A DNA stretch of 64,000 nt from assembly GCF_026212465.1 (NCBI RefSeq), contig NC_080056.1, positions 24,914,673-24,978,672 on the forward strand, in the 5' to 3' direction. Position 1 is the first letter of the stretch; each line of letters starts with the position of its first letter. The translations under genes and the position numbers were made by a program. Positions 10,663-24,700 of the stretch are shown piece after piece. The stretch comes from Amaranthus tricolor (lineage: Eukaryota; Streptophyta; Magnoliopsida; Caryophyllales; Amaranthaceae). The notes below the pieces were generated by a model that made no database searches, had not been told where the DNA came from, and saw only the letters and a list, made by a program, of their open reading frames with translations.

Positions 10663-10671
10663 TAAAAATAA
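10663..10671. repeat. Target site duplication, right side of MULE
   Basis: TAAAAATAA, identical to 7685-7693. Each satellite unit carries a copy of this junction, in many units changed to TAAAAACAA. Confidence 0.92.
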
Positions 10672-10836
10672 AGTTATAAATAAAATTTAATGTGTAAAAA
10701 TTTAATAATGAATGTATAAAGACATAAAGGTTAATTTTACATTATGATTAAGAATTTTATTAAATAAAAGAGGTTATCACCTAAGTTAATCAAAGTCAAA
10801 GTCAAATTGAAATTGTAGTAATAAAAATGTGATGTA

Positions 10837-10911
10837 TGTAACACCCCTGAATTTTCAACCCCTTGTACGAAACCAAAACCGTTAAGGATGGGAGGAAATT
10901 CGGGTGTTACA
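10837..10911. repeat. 75-bp foldback, first copy (in every array unit)
   Basis: Begins TGTAACACCCCTGAATTTTC and ends GAAATTCGGGTGTTACA, so the ends pair over about 17 bp with a 2-base bulge. Ends of the TGTAACACCC...GGGTGTTACA form are common at plant LTR termini. Here the segment is probably the end of the LTR-like sequence continued at 50480-53017. One copy lies in each satellite unit. Confidence 0.7.
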
Positions 10912-13485
10912 TAAAAGAAAAGGAAAAGAATTTAGATAAACGTTAAATAGTCTATAATACCTTGAGATCAATTTTTTGAAGAAATACGTTGTGTTTGGGG
11001 AAGTTAAGCCTAACAATGGCGCCAGTTGAATGCGTAAGGGCATACTGGTAATTTACCGCAAGCGGCACACTGACGGCAGTTGTCATTAATGGTATTCTGT
11101 GCTAACGGACGCAAACTCAATGGTACATGGTGAATTAAAACATTTCGTGTGGTATATGGTGAATTTCGAAGAAACTCAGTGGTATATCATGAAATATCCG
11201 TAAAAATAAAGTTATAAATAAAATTTAATGTGTAAAAATTTAATAATGAATGTATAAAGACATAAAGGTTAATTTTACATTATGATTAAGAATTTTATTA
11301 AATAAAAGAGGTTATCACCTAAGTTAATCAAAGTCAAAGTCAAATTCAAATTGTAGTAATAAAAATGTGATGTATGTAACACCCCTGAATTTTCAACCCC
11401 TTGTACGAAACCAAAACCGTTAAAGATGGGAGGAAATTCGGGTGTTACATAAAAGAAAAGGAAAAGAATTTAGATAAACGTTAAATAGTCTGTAATAACT
11501 TGAGATCAATTTTTTGAATAAATACGTTGTGTTTGGGGAAGTTAAGCCTAACAATGGCGCCAGTTGAATGCGTAAGGGCATACTGGTAATTTACCGCAAA
11601 CGGCACACTGACGGCAGTTGTCATTAATGGTATTCTGTGCTAACGGACGCAAACTCAATGGTACATGGTGAATTAAAACATTTCGTGTGGTATATATGGT
11701 GAATTTCGAAGAAAGTCAGTGGTATATAATGAAATATCCGTAAAAATAAAGTTATAAATAAAATTTAATGAGTAAAAATTTAATAATGAATGTATAAAGA
11801 CATAAAGGTTAATTTTACATTATGATTAAGAATTTTATTAAATAAAAGAGGTTATCACCTAAGTTAATCAAAGTCAAAGTCAAATTCAAATTGTAGTAAT
11901 AAAAATGTGATGTATGTAACACCCCTGAATTTTCAACCCCTTGTACGAAACCAAAACCGTTAAGGATGGGAGGAAATTCGGGTGTTACATAAAAGAAAAG
12001 GAAAAGAATTTAGATAAACGTTAAATAGTCTGTAATACCTTGAGATCAATTTTTTGAAGAAATACGTTGTGTTTGGGGAAGTTAAGCCTAACAATGGCGC
12101 CAGTTGAATGCGTAAGGGCATACTGGTAATTTACCGCAAACGGCACACTGACGGCAGTTGTCATTAATGGTATTCTGTGCTAACGGACGCAAACTCAATG
12201 GTACATGGTGAATTAAAACATTTCGTGTGGTATATGGTGAATTTCGAAGAAAGTCAGTGGTATATAATGAAATATCCGTAAAAATAAAGTTATAAATAAA
12301 ATTTAATGTGTAAAAATTTAATAATGAATGTATAAAGACATAAAGGTTAATTTTACATTATGATTAAGAATTTTATTAAATAAAAGAGGTTATCACCTAA
12401 GTTAATCAAAGTCAAAGTCAAATTCAAATTGTAGTAATAAAAATGTGATGTATGTAACACCCCTGAATTTTCAACCCTTTGTACGAAACCAAAACCGTTA
12501 AGGATGGGAGGAAATTCGGCTGTTACATAAAAGAAAAGGAAAAGAATTTAGATAAACGTTAAATAGTCTGTAATACCTTGAGATCAATTTTTTGAAGAAA
12601 TACGTTGTGTTTGAGGAAGTTAAGCCTAACAATGGCGCCAGTTGAATGCGTAAGGGCATACTGGTAATTTACCGCAAACGGCACACTGACGGCAGTTGTC
12701 ATTAATGGTATTCTGTGCTAACGGACGCAAACTCAATGGTACATGGTGAATTAAAACATTTCATGTGGTATATGGTGAATTTCGAAGAAAGTCAGTGGTA
12801 TATAATGAAATATCCGTAAAAATAAAGTTATAAATAAAATTTAATGTGTAAAAATTTAATAATGAATGTATAAAGACATAAAGGTTAATTTTACATTATG
12901 ATTAAGAATTTTATTAAATAAAAGAGGTTATCACCTAAGTTAATCAAAGTCAAAGTCAAATTCAAATTGTAGTAATAAAAATGTGATGTATGTAACACCC
13001 CTGAATTTTCAACCCCTTGTACGAAACCAAAACCGTTAAGGATGGGAAGAAATTCGGGTGTTACAAAAAAGAAAAGGAAAAGAATTTAGATAAACGTTAA
13101 ATAGTTTGTAATACCTTGAGATCAATTTTTTGAAGAAATACGTTGTGTTTGGGGAAGTTAAGCCTAACAATGGCGCCAGTTGAATGCGTAAGGGCATACT
13201 GGTAATTTATCGCGAACGGCACACTGACGGCAGTTGTCATTAATGGTATTCTGTGCTAACGGACGCAAACTCAATGGTACATGGTGAATTAAAACATTTC
13301 GTGTGGTATATGGTGAATTTCGAAGAAACTCAGTGGTATATCATGAAATATCCGTAAAAACAAAGTTATAAATAAAATTTAATGTGTAAAAATTTAATAA
13401 TGAATGTATAAAGACATAAAGGTTCATTTTACATTATGATTAAGAATTTTATTAAATAAAAGAGGTTATCACCTAAGTTAATCAA

Positions 13486-13503
13486 AGTCAAAGTCAAAGT
13501 CAA
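13486..13503 (-). promoter_or_regulatory. Triple W-box-like motif, example copy from the array
   Basis: AGTCAA three times in a row, which is TTGACT on the minus strand, the core bound by WRKY transcription factors. Most array units have three copies, while one unit subtype has two. Binding is inference from the motif alone. Confidence 0.35.
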
Positions 13504-16500
13504 ACTGTAGTAATAAAAAAGTGATGTATGTAACACCCCTGAATTTTCAACCCTTTGTACGAAACCAAAACCGTTAAGGATGGGAGGAAATTCGGGTGTT
13601 ACATAAAAGAAAAGGAAAAGAATTTAGATAAACGTTAAATAGTCTGTATACCTTGAGGATAAATTTTTTGAAGAAATACGTTGTGTTTGGGGAAGTTAAG
13701 CCTAACAATGGCGCCAGTTGAATGCGTAAGGGCATACTGGTAATTTACCGCAAACGGCACACTAACGGCAGTTGTCATTAATGGTATTCTGTGCTAACGG
13801 ACGCAAACTCAATGGTACATGGTGAATTAAAACATTTCGTGTGGTATATGGTGAATTTCGAAGAAACTCAGTGGTATATCATGAAATATCCGTAAAAAAA
13901 AAGTTATAAATAAAATTTAATGTGTAAAAATTTAATAATGAATGTATAAAGACATAAAGGTTAATTTTACATTGTGATTAAGAATTTTATTAAATAAAAG
14001 AGGTTATCACCTAAGTTAATCAAAGTCAAAGTCAAAGTCAAATTGTTGTAATAAAAATGTGATGTATGTAACACCCCTGAATTTTCAACCCTTTGTACGA
14101 AACAAAAACCGTTAAGGATGGGAGGAAATTCGGGTGTTACATTAAAGAAAAGGAAAAGAATTTAGATAAACGTTAAATAGTCTGTAATACCTTGAGGATC
14201 AATTTTTTGAAGAAATACGTTGTGTTTGGGGAAGTTAAGCCTAACAATGGCGCCAGTTGAATGCGTATGGGCATACTGGTAATTTACCGCAAACGGCACA
14301 CTGAAGGCAGTTGTTATTAATGGTATTCTGTGCTAACGGACGCAAACTCAATGGTACATGGTGAATTAAAACATTTCGTGTGGTATATGGTGAATTTCGA
14401 AGAAACTCAGTGGTATATCATGAAATATCCGTAAAAACAAAGTTAAAAATAAAATTTAATGTGTAAAAATTTAATAATGAATGTATAAAGACATAAAGGT
14501 TAATTTTACATTGTGATTAAGAATTTTATTAAATAAAAGAGGTTATCACCTAAGTTAATCAAAGTCAAAGTCAAAGTCAAATTGTAGTAATAAAAATGTG
14601 ATGTATGCAACACCCCTGAATTTTCAACCCTTTGTACGAAACCAAAACCGTTAAGGATGGGAGGAAATTCGGGTGTTACATAAAAGAAAAGGAAAAGAAT
14701 TTAGATAAACGTTAAATAGTCTGTAATACCTTGAGGATCAATTTTTTGAAGAAATACGTTGTGTTTGGGGAAGTTAAGCCTAACAATGGCGCCAGTTGAA
14801 TGCGTAAGGGCATACTGGTAATTTACCGCAAACGGCACACTGACGACAGTTATCATTAATGGTATTCTGTGCTAACGGACGCAAACTCAATGTTACATGG
14901 TGAATTAAAACATTTCGTGTGGTATATGGTGAATTTCGAAGAAACTCAGTGGTATATCATGAAATATCCGTAAAAACAAAGTTATAAATAAAATTTAATG
15001 TGTAAAAATTTAATAATGAATGTATAAAGACATAAAGGTTAATTTTACATTATGATTAAGAATTTTATTAAATAAAAGAGGTTATCACCTAAGTTAATCA
15101 AAGTCAAAGTCAAAGTCAAATTGTAGTAATAAAAAAGTGATGTATGTAACACCCCTGAATTTTCAACCCTTTGTACGAAACCAAAACCGTTAAGGATGGG
15201 AGGAAATTCGGGTGTTACATAAAAGAAAAGGAAAAGAATTTAGATAAACGTTAAATAGTCTGTAATACCTTGAGATGAATTTTTTGAAGAAATACGTTGT
15301 GTTTGGGGAAGTTAAGCCTAACAATGGCGCCAGTTGAATGCGTAAGGGCATACTGGTAATTTACCGCAAACGGCACACTGACGGCAGTTGTCATTAATAG
15401 TATTCTATGCTAACGGACGCAAACTCAATGGTACATGGTGAATTAAAACATTTCGTGTGGTATATGGTGAATTTCGAAGAAACTCAGTGGTATATCATGA
15501 AATATCCGTAAAAATAAAGTTATAAATAAAATTTAATGTGTAAAAATTTAATAATGAATGTATAAAGACATAAAGGTTAATTTTACATTATGATTAAGAA
15601 TTTTATTAAATAAAAGAGGTTATCACCTAAGTTAATCAAAGTCAAAGTCAAAGTCAAATTGTAGTAATAAAAATGTGATGTATGTAACACCCCTGAATTT
15701 TCAACCCCTTGTACGAAACCAAAACCGTTAAAGATGGGAGGAAATTCGGGTGTTACATAAAAGAAAAGGAAAAGAATTTAGATAAACGTTAAATAGTCTG
15801 TAATACCTTGAGATCAATTTTTTTAATAAATACGTTGTGTTTGGGGAAGTTAAGCCTAACAATGGCGCCAGTTGAATGCGTAAGGGCATACTGGTAATTT
15901 ACCGTAAACGGCACACTGACGGCAGTTGTCATTAATGGTATTCTGTGCTAACGGACGCAAACTCAATGGTACATGGTGAATTAAAACATTTCGTGTGGTA
16001 TATGGTGAATTTCGAAGAAAGTCAGTGGTATATAATGAAATATCCGTAAAAATAAAGTTATAAATAAAATTTAATGAGTAAAAATTTAATAATGAATGTA
16101 TAAAGACATAAAGGTTAATTTTACATTATGATTAAGAATTTTATTAAATAAAAGAGGTTATCACCTAAGTTAATCAAAGTCAAAGTCAAATTCAAATTGT
16201 AGTAATAAAAATGTGATGTATGTAACACCCCTGAATTTTCAACCCCTTGTACGAAACCAAAACCGTTAAGGATGGGAGGAAATTCGGGTGTTACATAAAA
16301 GAAAAGGAAAAGAATTTAGATAAACGTTAAATAGTCTGTAATACCTTGAGATCAATTTTTTGAAGAAATACGTTGTGTTTGGGGAAGTTAAGCCTAACAA
16401 TGTCGCCAGTTGAATGCGTAAGGGCATACTGGTAATTTACCGCAAACGGCACACTGACGGCAGTTGTCATTAATGGTATTCTGTGCTAACGGACGCAAAC

Positions 16501-19500
16501 TCAATGGTACATGGTGAATTAAAACATTTCGTGTGGTATATGGTGAATTTCGAAGAAACTCAGTGGTATATAATGAAATATCCGTAAAAATAAAGTTATA
16601 AATAAAATTTAATGTGTAAAAATTTAATAATGAATGTATAAAGACATAAAGGTTAATTTTACATTATGATTAAGAATTTTATTAAATAAAAGAGGTTATC
16701 ACCTAAGTTAATCAAAGTCAAAGTCAAATTCAAATTGTAGTAATAAAAATGTGATGTATGTAACACCCCTGAATTTTCAACCCTTTGTACGAAACCAAAA
16801 CCGTTAAGGATGGGAGGAAATTCGGGTGTTACATAAAAGAAAAGGAAAAGAATTTAGATAAACGTTAAATAGTCTGTAATACCTTGAGATCAATTTTTTG
16901 AAGAAATACGTTGTGTTTGGGGAAGTTAAGCCTAACAATGGCGCCAGTTGAATGCGTAAGGGCATACTGGTAATTTACCGCAAACGGCACACTGACGGCA
17001 GTTGTCATTAATGGTATTCTGTGCTAACGGACGCAAACTCAATGGTACATGGTGAATTAAAACATTTCGTGTGGTATATGGTGAATTTCGAAGAAACTCA
17101 GTGGTATATCATGAAATATCCGTAAAAACAAAGTTATAAATAAAATTTAATGTGTAAAAATTTAATAATGAATGTATAAAGACATAAAGGTTAATTTTAC
17201 ATTGTGATTAAGAATTTTATTAAATAAAAGAGGTTATCACCTAAGTTAATCAAAGTCAAAGTCAAAGTCAAATTGTAGTAATAAAAAAGTGATGTATGTA
17301 ACACCCCTGAATTTTCAACCCTTTGTACGAAACCAAAACCGTTAAGGATGGGAGGAAATTCGGGTGTTACATAAAAGAAAAGGAAAAGAATTTAGATAAA
17401 CGTTAAATAGTCTGTATACCTTGAGGATAAATTTTTTGAAGAAATACGTTGTGTTTGGGGAAGTTAAGCCTAACAATGGCGCCAGTTGAATGCGTAAGGG
17501 CATACTGGTAATTTACCGCAAACGGCACACTAACGGCAGTTGTCATTAATGGTATTCTGTGCTAACGGACGCAAACTCAATGGTACATGGTGAATTAAAA
17601 CATTTCGTGTGGTATATGGTGAATTTCGAAGAAACTCAGTGGTATATCATGAAATATCCGTAAAAAAAAAGTTATAAATAAAATTTAATGTGTAAAAATT
17701 TAATAATGAATGTATAAAGACATAAAGGTTAATTTTACAATGTGATTAAGAATTTTATTAAATAAAAGAGGTTATCACCTAAGTTAATCAAAGTCAAAGT
17801 CAAAGTCAAATTGTAGTAATAAAAATGTGATGTATGTAACACCCCTGAATTTTCAACCCTTTGTACGAAACCAAAACCGTTAAGGATGGGAGGAAATTCG
17901 GGATTTACATAAAAGAAAAGGAAAAGAATTTAGATAAACGTTAAATAGTCTGTAATACCTTTAGGATCAATTTTTTGAAGAAATACGTTGTGTTTGGGGA
18001 AGTTAAGCCTAACAATGACGCCAGTTGAATGCGTAAGGGCATACTGGTAATTTACCGCAAACGGCACACTGAAGGCAGTTGTTATTAATGGTATTCTGTG
18101 CTAACGGACGCAAACTCAATGGTACATGGTGAATTAAAACATTTCGTGTGGTATATGGTGAATTTCGAAGAAACTCAGTGGTATATCATGAAATATCCGT
18201 AAAAACAAAGTTAAAAATAAAATTTAATGTGTAAAAATTTAATAATGAATGTATAAAGACATAAAGGTTAATTTTACATTGTGATTAAGAATTTTATTAA
18301 ATAAAAGAGGTTATCACCTAAGTTAATCAAAGTCAAAGTCAAAGTCAAATTGTAGTAATAAAAATGTGATGTATGTAACACCCCTGAATTTTCAACCCTT
18401 TGTACGAAACCAAAACCGTTAAGGATGGGAGGAAATTCGGGTGTTACATAAAAGAAAAGGAAAAGAATTTAGATAAACGTTAAATAGTCTGTAATACCTT
18501 GAGGATCAATTTTTTGAAGAAATACGTTGTGTTTGGGGAAGTTAAGCCTAACAATGGCGCCAGTTGAATGCGTAAGGGCATACTGGTAATTTACCGCAAA
18601 CGGCACACTGACGGCAGTTATCATTAATGGTATTCTGTGCTAACGGACGCAAACTCAATGTTACATGGTGAATTAAAACATTTCGTGTGGTATATGGTGA
18701 ATTTCGAAGAAACTCAGTGGTATATCATGAAATATCCGTAAAAACAAAGTTATAAATAAAATTTAATGTGTAAAAATTTAATAATGAATGTATAAAGACA
18801 TAAAGGTTAATTTTACATTATGATTAAGAATTTTATTAAATAAAAGAGGTTATCACCTAAGTTAATCAAAGTCAAAGTCAAAGTCAAATTGTAGTAATAA
18901 AAAAGTGATGTATGTAACACCCCTGAATTTTCAACCCTTTGTACGAAACCAAAACCGTTAAGGATGGGAGGAAATTCGGGTGTTACATAAAAGAAAAGGA
19001 AAAGAATTTAGATAAACGTTAAATAGTCTGTAATACCTTGAGATCAATTTTTTGAAGAAATACGTTGTGTTTGGGGAAGTTAAGCCTAACAATGGCGCCA
19101 GTTGAATGCGTAAGGGCATACTGGTAATTTACCGCAAACGGCACACTGACGGCAGTTGTCATTAATAGTATTTTGTGCTAACGGACGCAAACTCAATGGT
19201 ACATGGTGAATTAAAACATTTCGTGTGGTATATGGTGAATTTCGAAGAAAGTCAGTGGTATATAATGAAATATCCGTAAAAATAAAGTTATAAATAAAAT
19301 TTAATGTGTAAAAATTTAATAATGAATGTATAAAGACATAAAGGTTAATTTTACATTATGATTAAGAATTTTATTAAATAAAAGAGGTTATCACCTAAGT
19401 TAATCAAAGTCAAAGTCAAATTCAAATTGTAGTAATAAAAATGTGATGTATGTAACACCCCTGAATTTTCAACCCCTTGTACGAAACCAAAACCGTTAAG

Positions 19501-21779
19501 GATGGGAGGAAATTCGGGCGTTACATAAAAGAAAAGGAAAAGAATTTAGATAAACGTTAAATAGTCTGTAATACCTTGAGATCAATTTTTTGAAGAAATA
19601 CGTTGTGTTTGGGGAAGTTAAGCCTAACAATGGCGCCAGTTGAATGCGTAAGGGCATACTGGTAATTTACCGCAAACGGCACACTGACGGAAGTTGTCAT
19701 TAATGGTATTCTGTGCTAACGGACGCAAACTCAATGGTACATGGTGAATTAAAACATTTCGTGTGGTATATGGTGAATTTCGAAGAAACTCAGTGGTATA
19801 TCATGAAATATCCGTAAAAACAAAGTTAAAAATAAAATTTAATGTGTAAAAATTTAATAATGAATGTATAAAGACATAAAGGTTAATTTTACATTGTGAT
19901 TAAGAATTTTATTAAATAAAAGAGGTTATCACCTAAGTTAATCAAAGTCAAAGTCAAAGTCAAATTGTAGTAATAAAAATGTGATGTATGTAACACCCCT
20001 GAATTTTCAACCCTTTGTACGAAACCAAAACCGTTAAGGATGGGAGGAAATTCGGGTGTTACATAAAAGAAAAGGAAAAGAATTTAGATAAACGTTAAAT
20101 AGTCTGTAATACCTTGAGGATCAATTTTTTGAAGAAATACGTTGTGTTTGGGGAAGTTAAGCCTAACAATGGCGCCAGTTGAATGCGTAAGGGCATACTG
20201 GTAATTTACCGCAAACGGCACACTGACGGCAGTTATCATTAATGGTATTCTGTGCTAACGGACGCAAACTCAATGTTACATGGTGAATTAAAACATTTCG
20301 TGTGGTATATGGTGAATTTCGAAGAAACTCAGTGGTATATCATGAAATATCCGTAAAAACAAAGTTATAAATAAAATTTAATGTGTAAAAATTTAATAAT
20401 GAATGTATAAAGACATAAAGGTTAATTTTACATTATGATTAAGAATTTTATTAAATAAAAGAGGTTATCACCTAAGTTAATCAAAGTCAAAGTCAAAGTC
20501 AAATTGTAGTAATAAAAAAGTGATGTATGTAACACCCCTGAATTTTCAACCCTTTGTACGAAACCAAAACCGTTAAGGATGGGAGGAAATTCGGGTGTTA
20601 CATAAAAGAAAAGGAAAAGAATTTAGATAAACGTTAAATAGTCTGTAATACCTTGAGATCAATTTTTTGAAGAAATACGTTGTGTTTGGGGAAGTTAAGC
20701 CTAACAATGGCGCCAGTTGAATGCGTAAGGGCATACTGGTAATTTACCGCAAACGGCACACTGACGGCAGTTGTCATTAATAGTATTTTGTGCTAACGGA
20801 CGCAAACTCAATGGTACATGGTGAATTAAAACATTTCGTGTGGTATATGGTGAATTTCGAAGAAAGTCAGTGGTATATAATGAAATATCCGTAAAAATAA
20901 AGTTATAAATAAAATTTAATGTGTAAAAATTTAATAATGAATGTATAAAGACATAAAGGTTAATTTTACATTATGATTAAGAATTTTATTAAATAAAAGA
21001 GGTTATCACCTAAGTTAATCAAAGTCAAAGTCAAATTCAAATTGTAGTAATAAAAATGTGATGTATGTAACACCCCTGAATTTTCAACCCCTTGTACGAA
21101 ACCAAAACCGTTAAGGATGGGAGGAAATTCGGGTGTTACATAAAAGAAAAGGAAAAGAATTTAGATAAACGTTAAATAGTCTGTAATACCTTGAGATCAA
21201 TTTTTTGAAGAAATACGTTGTGTTTGGGGAAGTTAAGCCTAACAATGGCGCCAGTTGAATGCGTAAGGGCATACTGGTAATTTACCGCAAACGGCACACT
21301 GACGGCAGTTGTCATTAATGGTATTCTGTGCTAACGGACGCAAACTCAATGGTACATGGTGAATTAAAACATTTCGTGTGGTATATGGTGAATTTCGAAG
21401 AAACTCAGTGGTATATCATGAAATATCCGTAAAAACAAAGTTATAAATAAAATTTAATGTGTAAAAATTTAATAATGAATGTATAAAGACATAAAGGTTA
21501 ATTTTACATTGTGATTAAGAATTTTATTAAATAAAAGAGGTTATCACCTAAGTTAATCAAAGTCAAAGTCAAAGTCAAATTGTAGTAATAAAAATGTGAT
21601 GTATGTAACACCCCTGAATTTTCAACCCTTTGTACGAAACCAAAACCGTTAAGGATGGGAGGAAATTCGGGTGTTACATAAAAGAAAAGGAAAAGAATTT
21701 AGATAAACGTTAAACAGTCTGTAATACCTTGAGGATCAATTTTTTGAAGAAATACGTTGTGTTTGGGGAAGTTAAGCCT

Positions 21780-24700
21780 AACAATGGCGCCAGTTGAATG
21801 CGTAAGGGCATACTGGTAATTTACCGCAAACGGCACACTGAAGGCAGTTGTTATTAATGGTATTCTGTGCTAACGGACGCAAACTCAATGGTACATGGTG
21901 AATTAAAACATTTCGTATGGTATATGGTGAATTTCGAAGAAACCTAGTGGTATATCATGAAATATCCGTAAAAACAAAGTTAAAAATAAAATTTAATGTG
22001 TAAAAATTTAATAATGAATGTATAAAGACATAAAGGTTAATTTTACATTGTGATTAAGAATTTTATTAAATAAAAGAGGTTATCACCTAAGTTAATCAAA
22101 GTCAAAGTCAAAGTCAAATTGTAGTAATAAAAATGTGATGTATGTAACACCCCTGAATTTTCAACCCTTTGTACGAAACCAAAACCGTTAAGGATGGGAG
22201 GAAATTCGGGTGTTACATAAAAGAAAAGGAAAAGAATTTAGATAAACGTTAAATAGTCTGTAATACCTTGAGGATCAATTTTTTGAAGAAATACGTTGTG
22301 TTTGGGGAAGTTAAGCCTAACAATGGCGCCAGTTGAATGCGTAAGGGCATACTGGTAATTTACCGCAAACGGCACACTGACGGCAGTTATCATTAATGGT
22401 ATTCTGTGCTAACGGACGCAAACTCAATGTTACATGGTGAATTAAAACATTTCGTGTGGTATATGGTGAATTTCGAAGAAACTCAGTGGTATATCATGAA
22501 ATATCCGTAAAAACAAAGTTATAAATAAAATTTAATGTGTAAAAATTTAATAATGAATGTATAAAGACATAAAGGTTAATTTTACATTGTGATTAAGAAT
22601 TTTATTAAATAAAAGAGGTTATCACCTAAGTTAATCAAAGTCAAAGTCAAAGTCAAATTGTAGTAATAAAAATGTGATGTATGTAACACCCCTGAATTTT
22701 CAACCCTTTGTACGAAACCAAAACCGTTAAGGATGGGAGGAAATTCGGGTGTTACATAAAAGAAAAGGAAAAGAATTTAGATAAACGTTAAACAGTCTGT
22801 AATACCTTGAGGATCAATTTTTTGAAGAAATACGTTGTGTTTGGGGAAGTTAAGCCTAACAATGGCGCCAGTTGAATGCGTAAGGGCATACTGGTAATTT
22901 ACCGCAAACGGCACACTGAAGGCAGTTGTTATTAATGGTATTCTGTGCTAACGGACGCAAACTCAATGGTACATGGTGAATTAAAACATTTCGTATGGTA
23001 TATGGTGAATTTCGAAGAAACCTAGTGGTATATCATGAAATATCCGTAAAAACAAAGTTAAAAATAAAATTTAATGTGTAAAAATTTAATAATGAATGTA
23101 TAAAGACATAAAGGTTAATTTTACATTGTGATTAAGAATTTTATTAAATAAAAGAGGTTATCACCTAAGTTAATCAAAGTCAAAGTCAAAGTCAAATTGT
23201 AGTAATAAAAATGTGATGTATGTAACACCCCTGAATTTTCAACCCTTTGTACGAAACCAAAACCGTTAAGGATGGGAGGAAATTCGGGTGTTACATAAAA
23301 GAAAAGGAAAAGAATTTAGATAAACGTTAAATAGTCTGTAATACCTTGAGGATCAATTTTTTGAAGAAATACGTTGTGTTTGGGGAAGTTAAGCCTAACA
23401 ATGGCGCCAGTTGAATGCGTAAGGGCATACTGGTAATTTACCGCAAACGGCACACTGACGGCAGTTATCATTAATGGTATTCTGTGCTAACGGACGCAAA
23501 CTCAATGTTACATGGTGAATTAAAACATTTCGTGTGGTATATGGTGAATTTCGAAGAAACTCAGTGGTATATCATGAAATATCCGTAAAAACAAAGTTAT
23601 AAATAATATTTAATGTGTAAAAATTTAATAATGAATGTATAAAGACATAAAGGTTAATTTTACATTATGATTAAGAATTTTATTAAATAAAAGAGGTTAT
23701 CACCTAAGTTAATCAAAGTCAAAGTCAAAGTCAAATTGTAGTAATAAAAAAGTGATGTATGTAACACCCCTGAATTTTCAACCCTTTGTACGAAACCAAA
23801 ACCGTTAAGGATGGGAGGAAATTCGGGTGTTACATAAAAGAAAAGGAAAAGAATTTAGATAAACGTTAAATAGTCTGTAATACCTTGAGATCAATTTTTT
23901 GAAGAAATACGTTGTGTTTGGGGAAGTTAAGCCTAACAATGGCGCCAGTTGAATGCGTAAGGGCATACTGGTAATTTACCGCAAACGGCACACTGACGGC
24001 AGTTGTCATTAATAGTATTTTGTGCTAACGGACGCAAACTCAATGGTACATGGTGAATTAAAACATTTCGTGTGGTATATGGTGAATTTCGAAGAAAGTC
24101 AGTGGTATATAATGAAATATCCGTAAAAATAAAGTTATAAATAAAATTTAATGTGTAAAAATTTAATAATGAATGTATAAAGACATAAAGGTTAATTTTA
24201 CATTATGATTAAGAATTTTATTAAATAAAAGAGGTTATCACCTAAGTTAATCAAAGTCAAAGTCAAATTCAAATTGTAGTAATAAAAATGTGATGTATGT
24301 AACACCCCTGAATTTTCAACCCCTTGTACGAAACCAAAACCGTTAAGGATGGGAGGAAATTCGGGTGTTACATAAAAGAAAAGGAAAAGAATTTAGATAA
24401 ACGTTAAATAGTCTGTAATACCTTGAGATCAATTTTTTGAAGAAATACGTTGTGTTTGGGGAAGTTAAGCCTAACAATGGCGCCAGTTGAATGCGTAAGG
24501 GCATACTGGTAATTTACCGCAAACGGCACACTGACGGCAGTTGTCATTAATGGTATTCTGTGCTAACGGACGCAAACTCAATGGTACATGGTGAATTAAA
24601 ACATTTCGTGTGGTATATGGTGAATTTCGAAGAAACTCAGTGGTATATCATGAAATATCCGTAAAAACAAAGTTATAAATAAAATTTAATGTGTAAAAAT

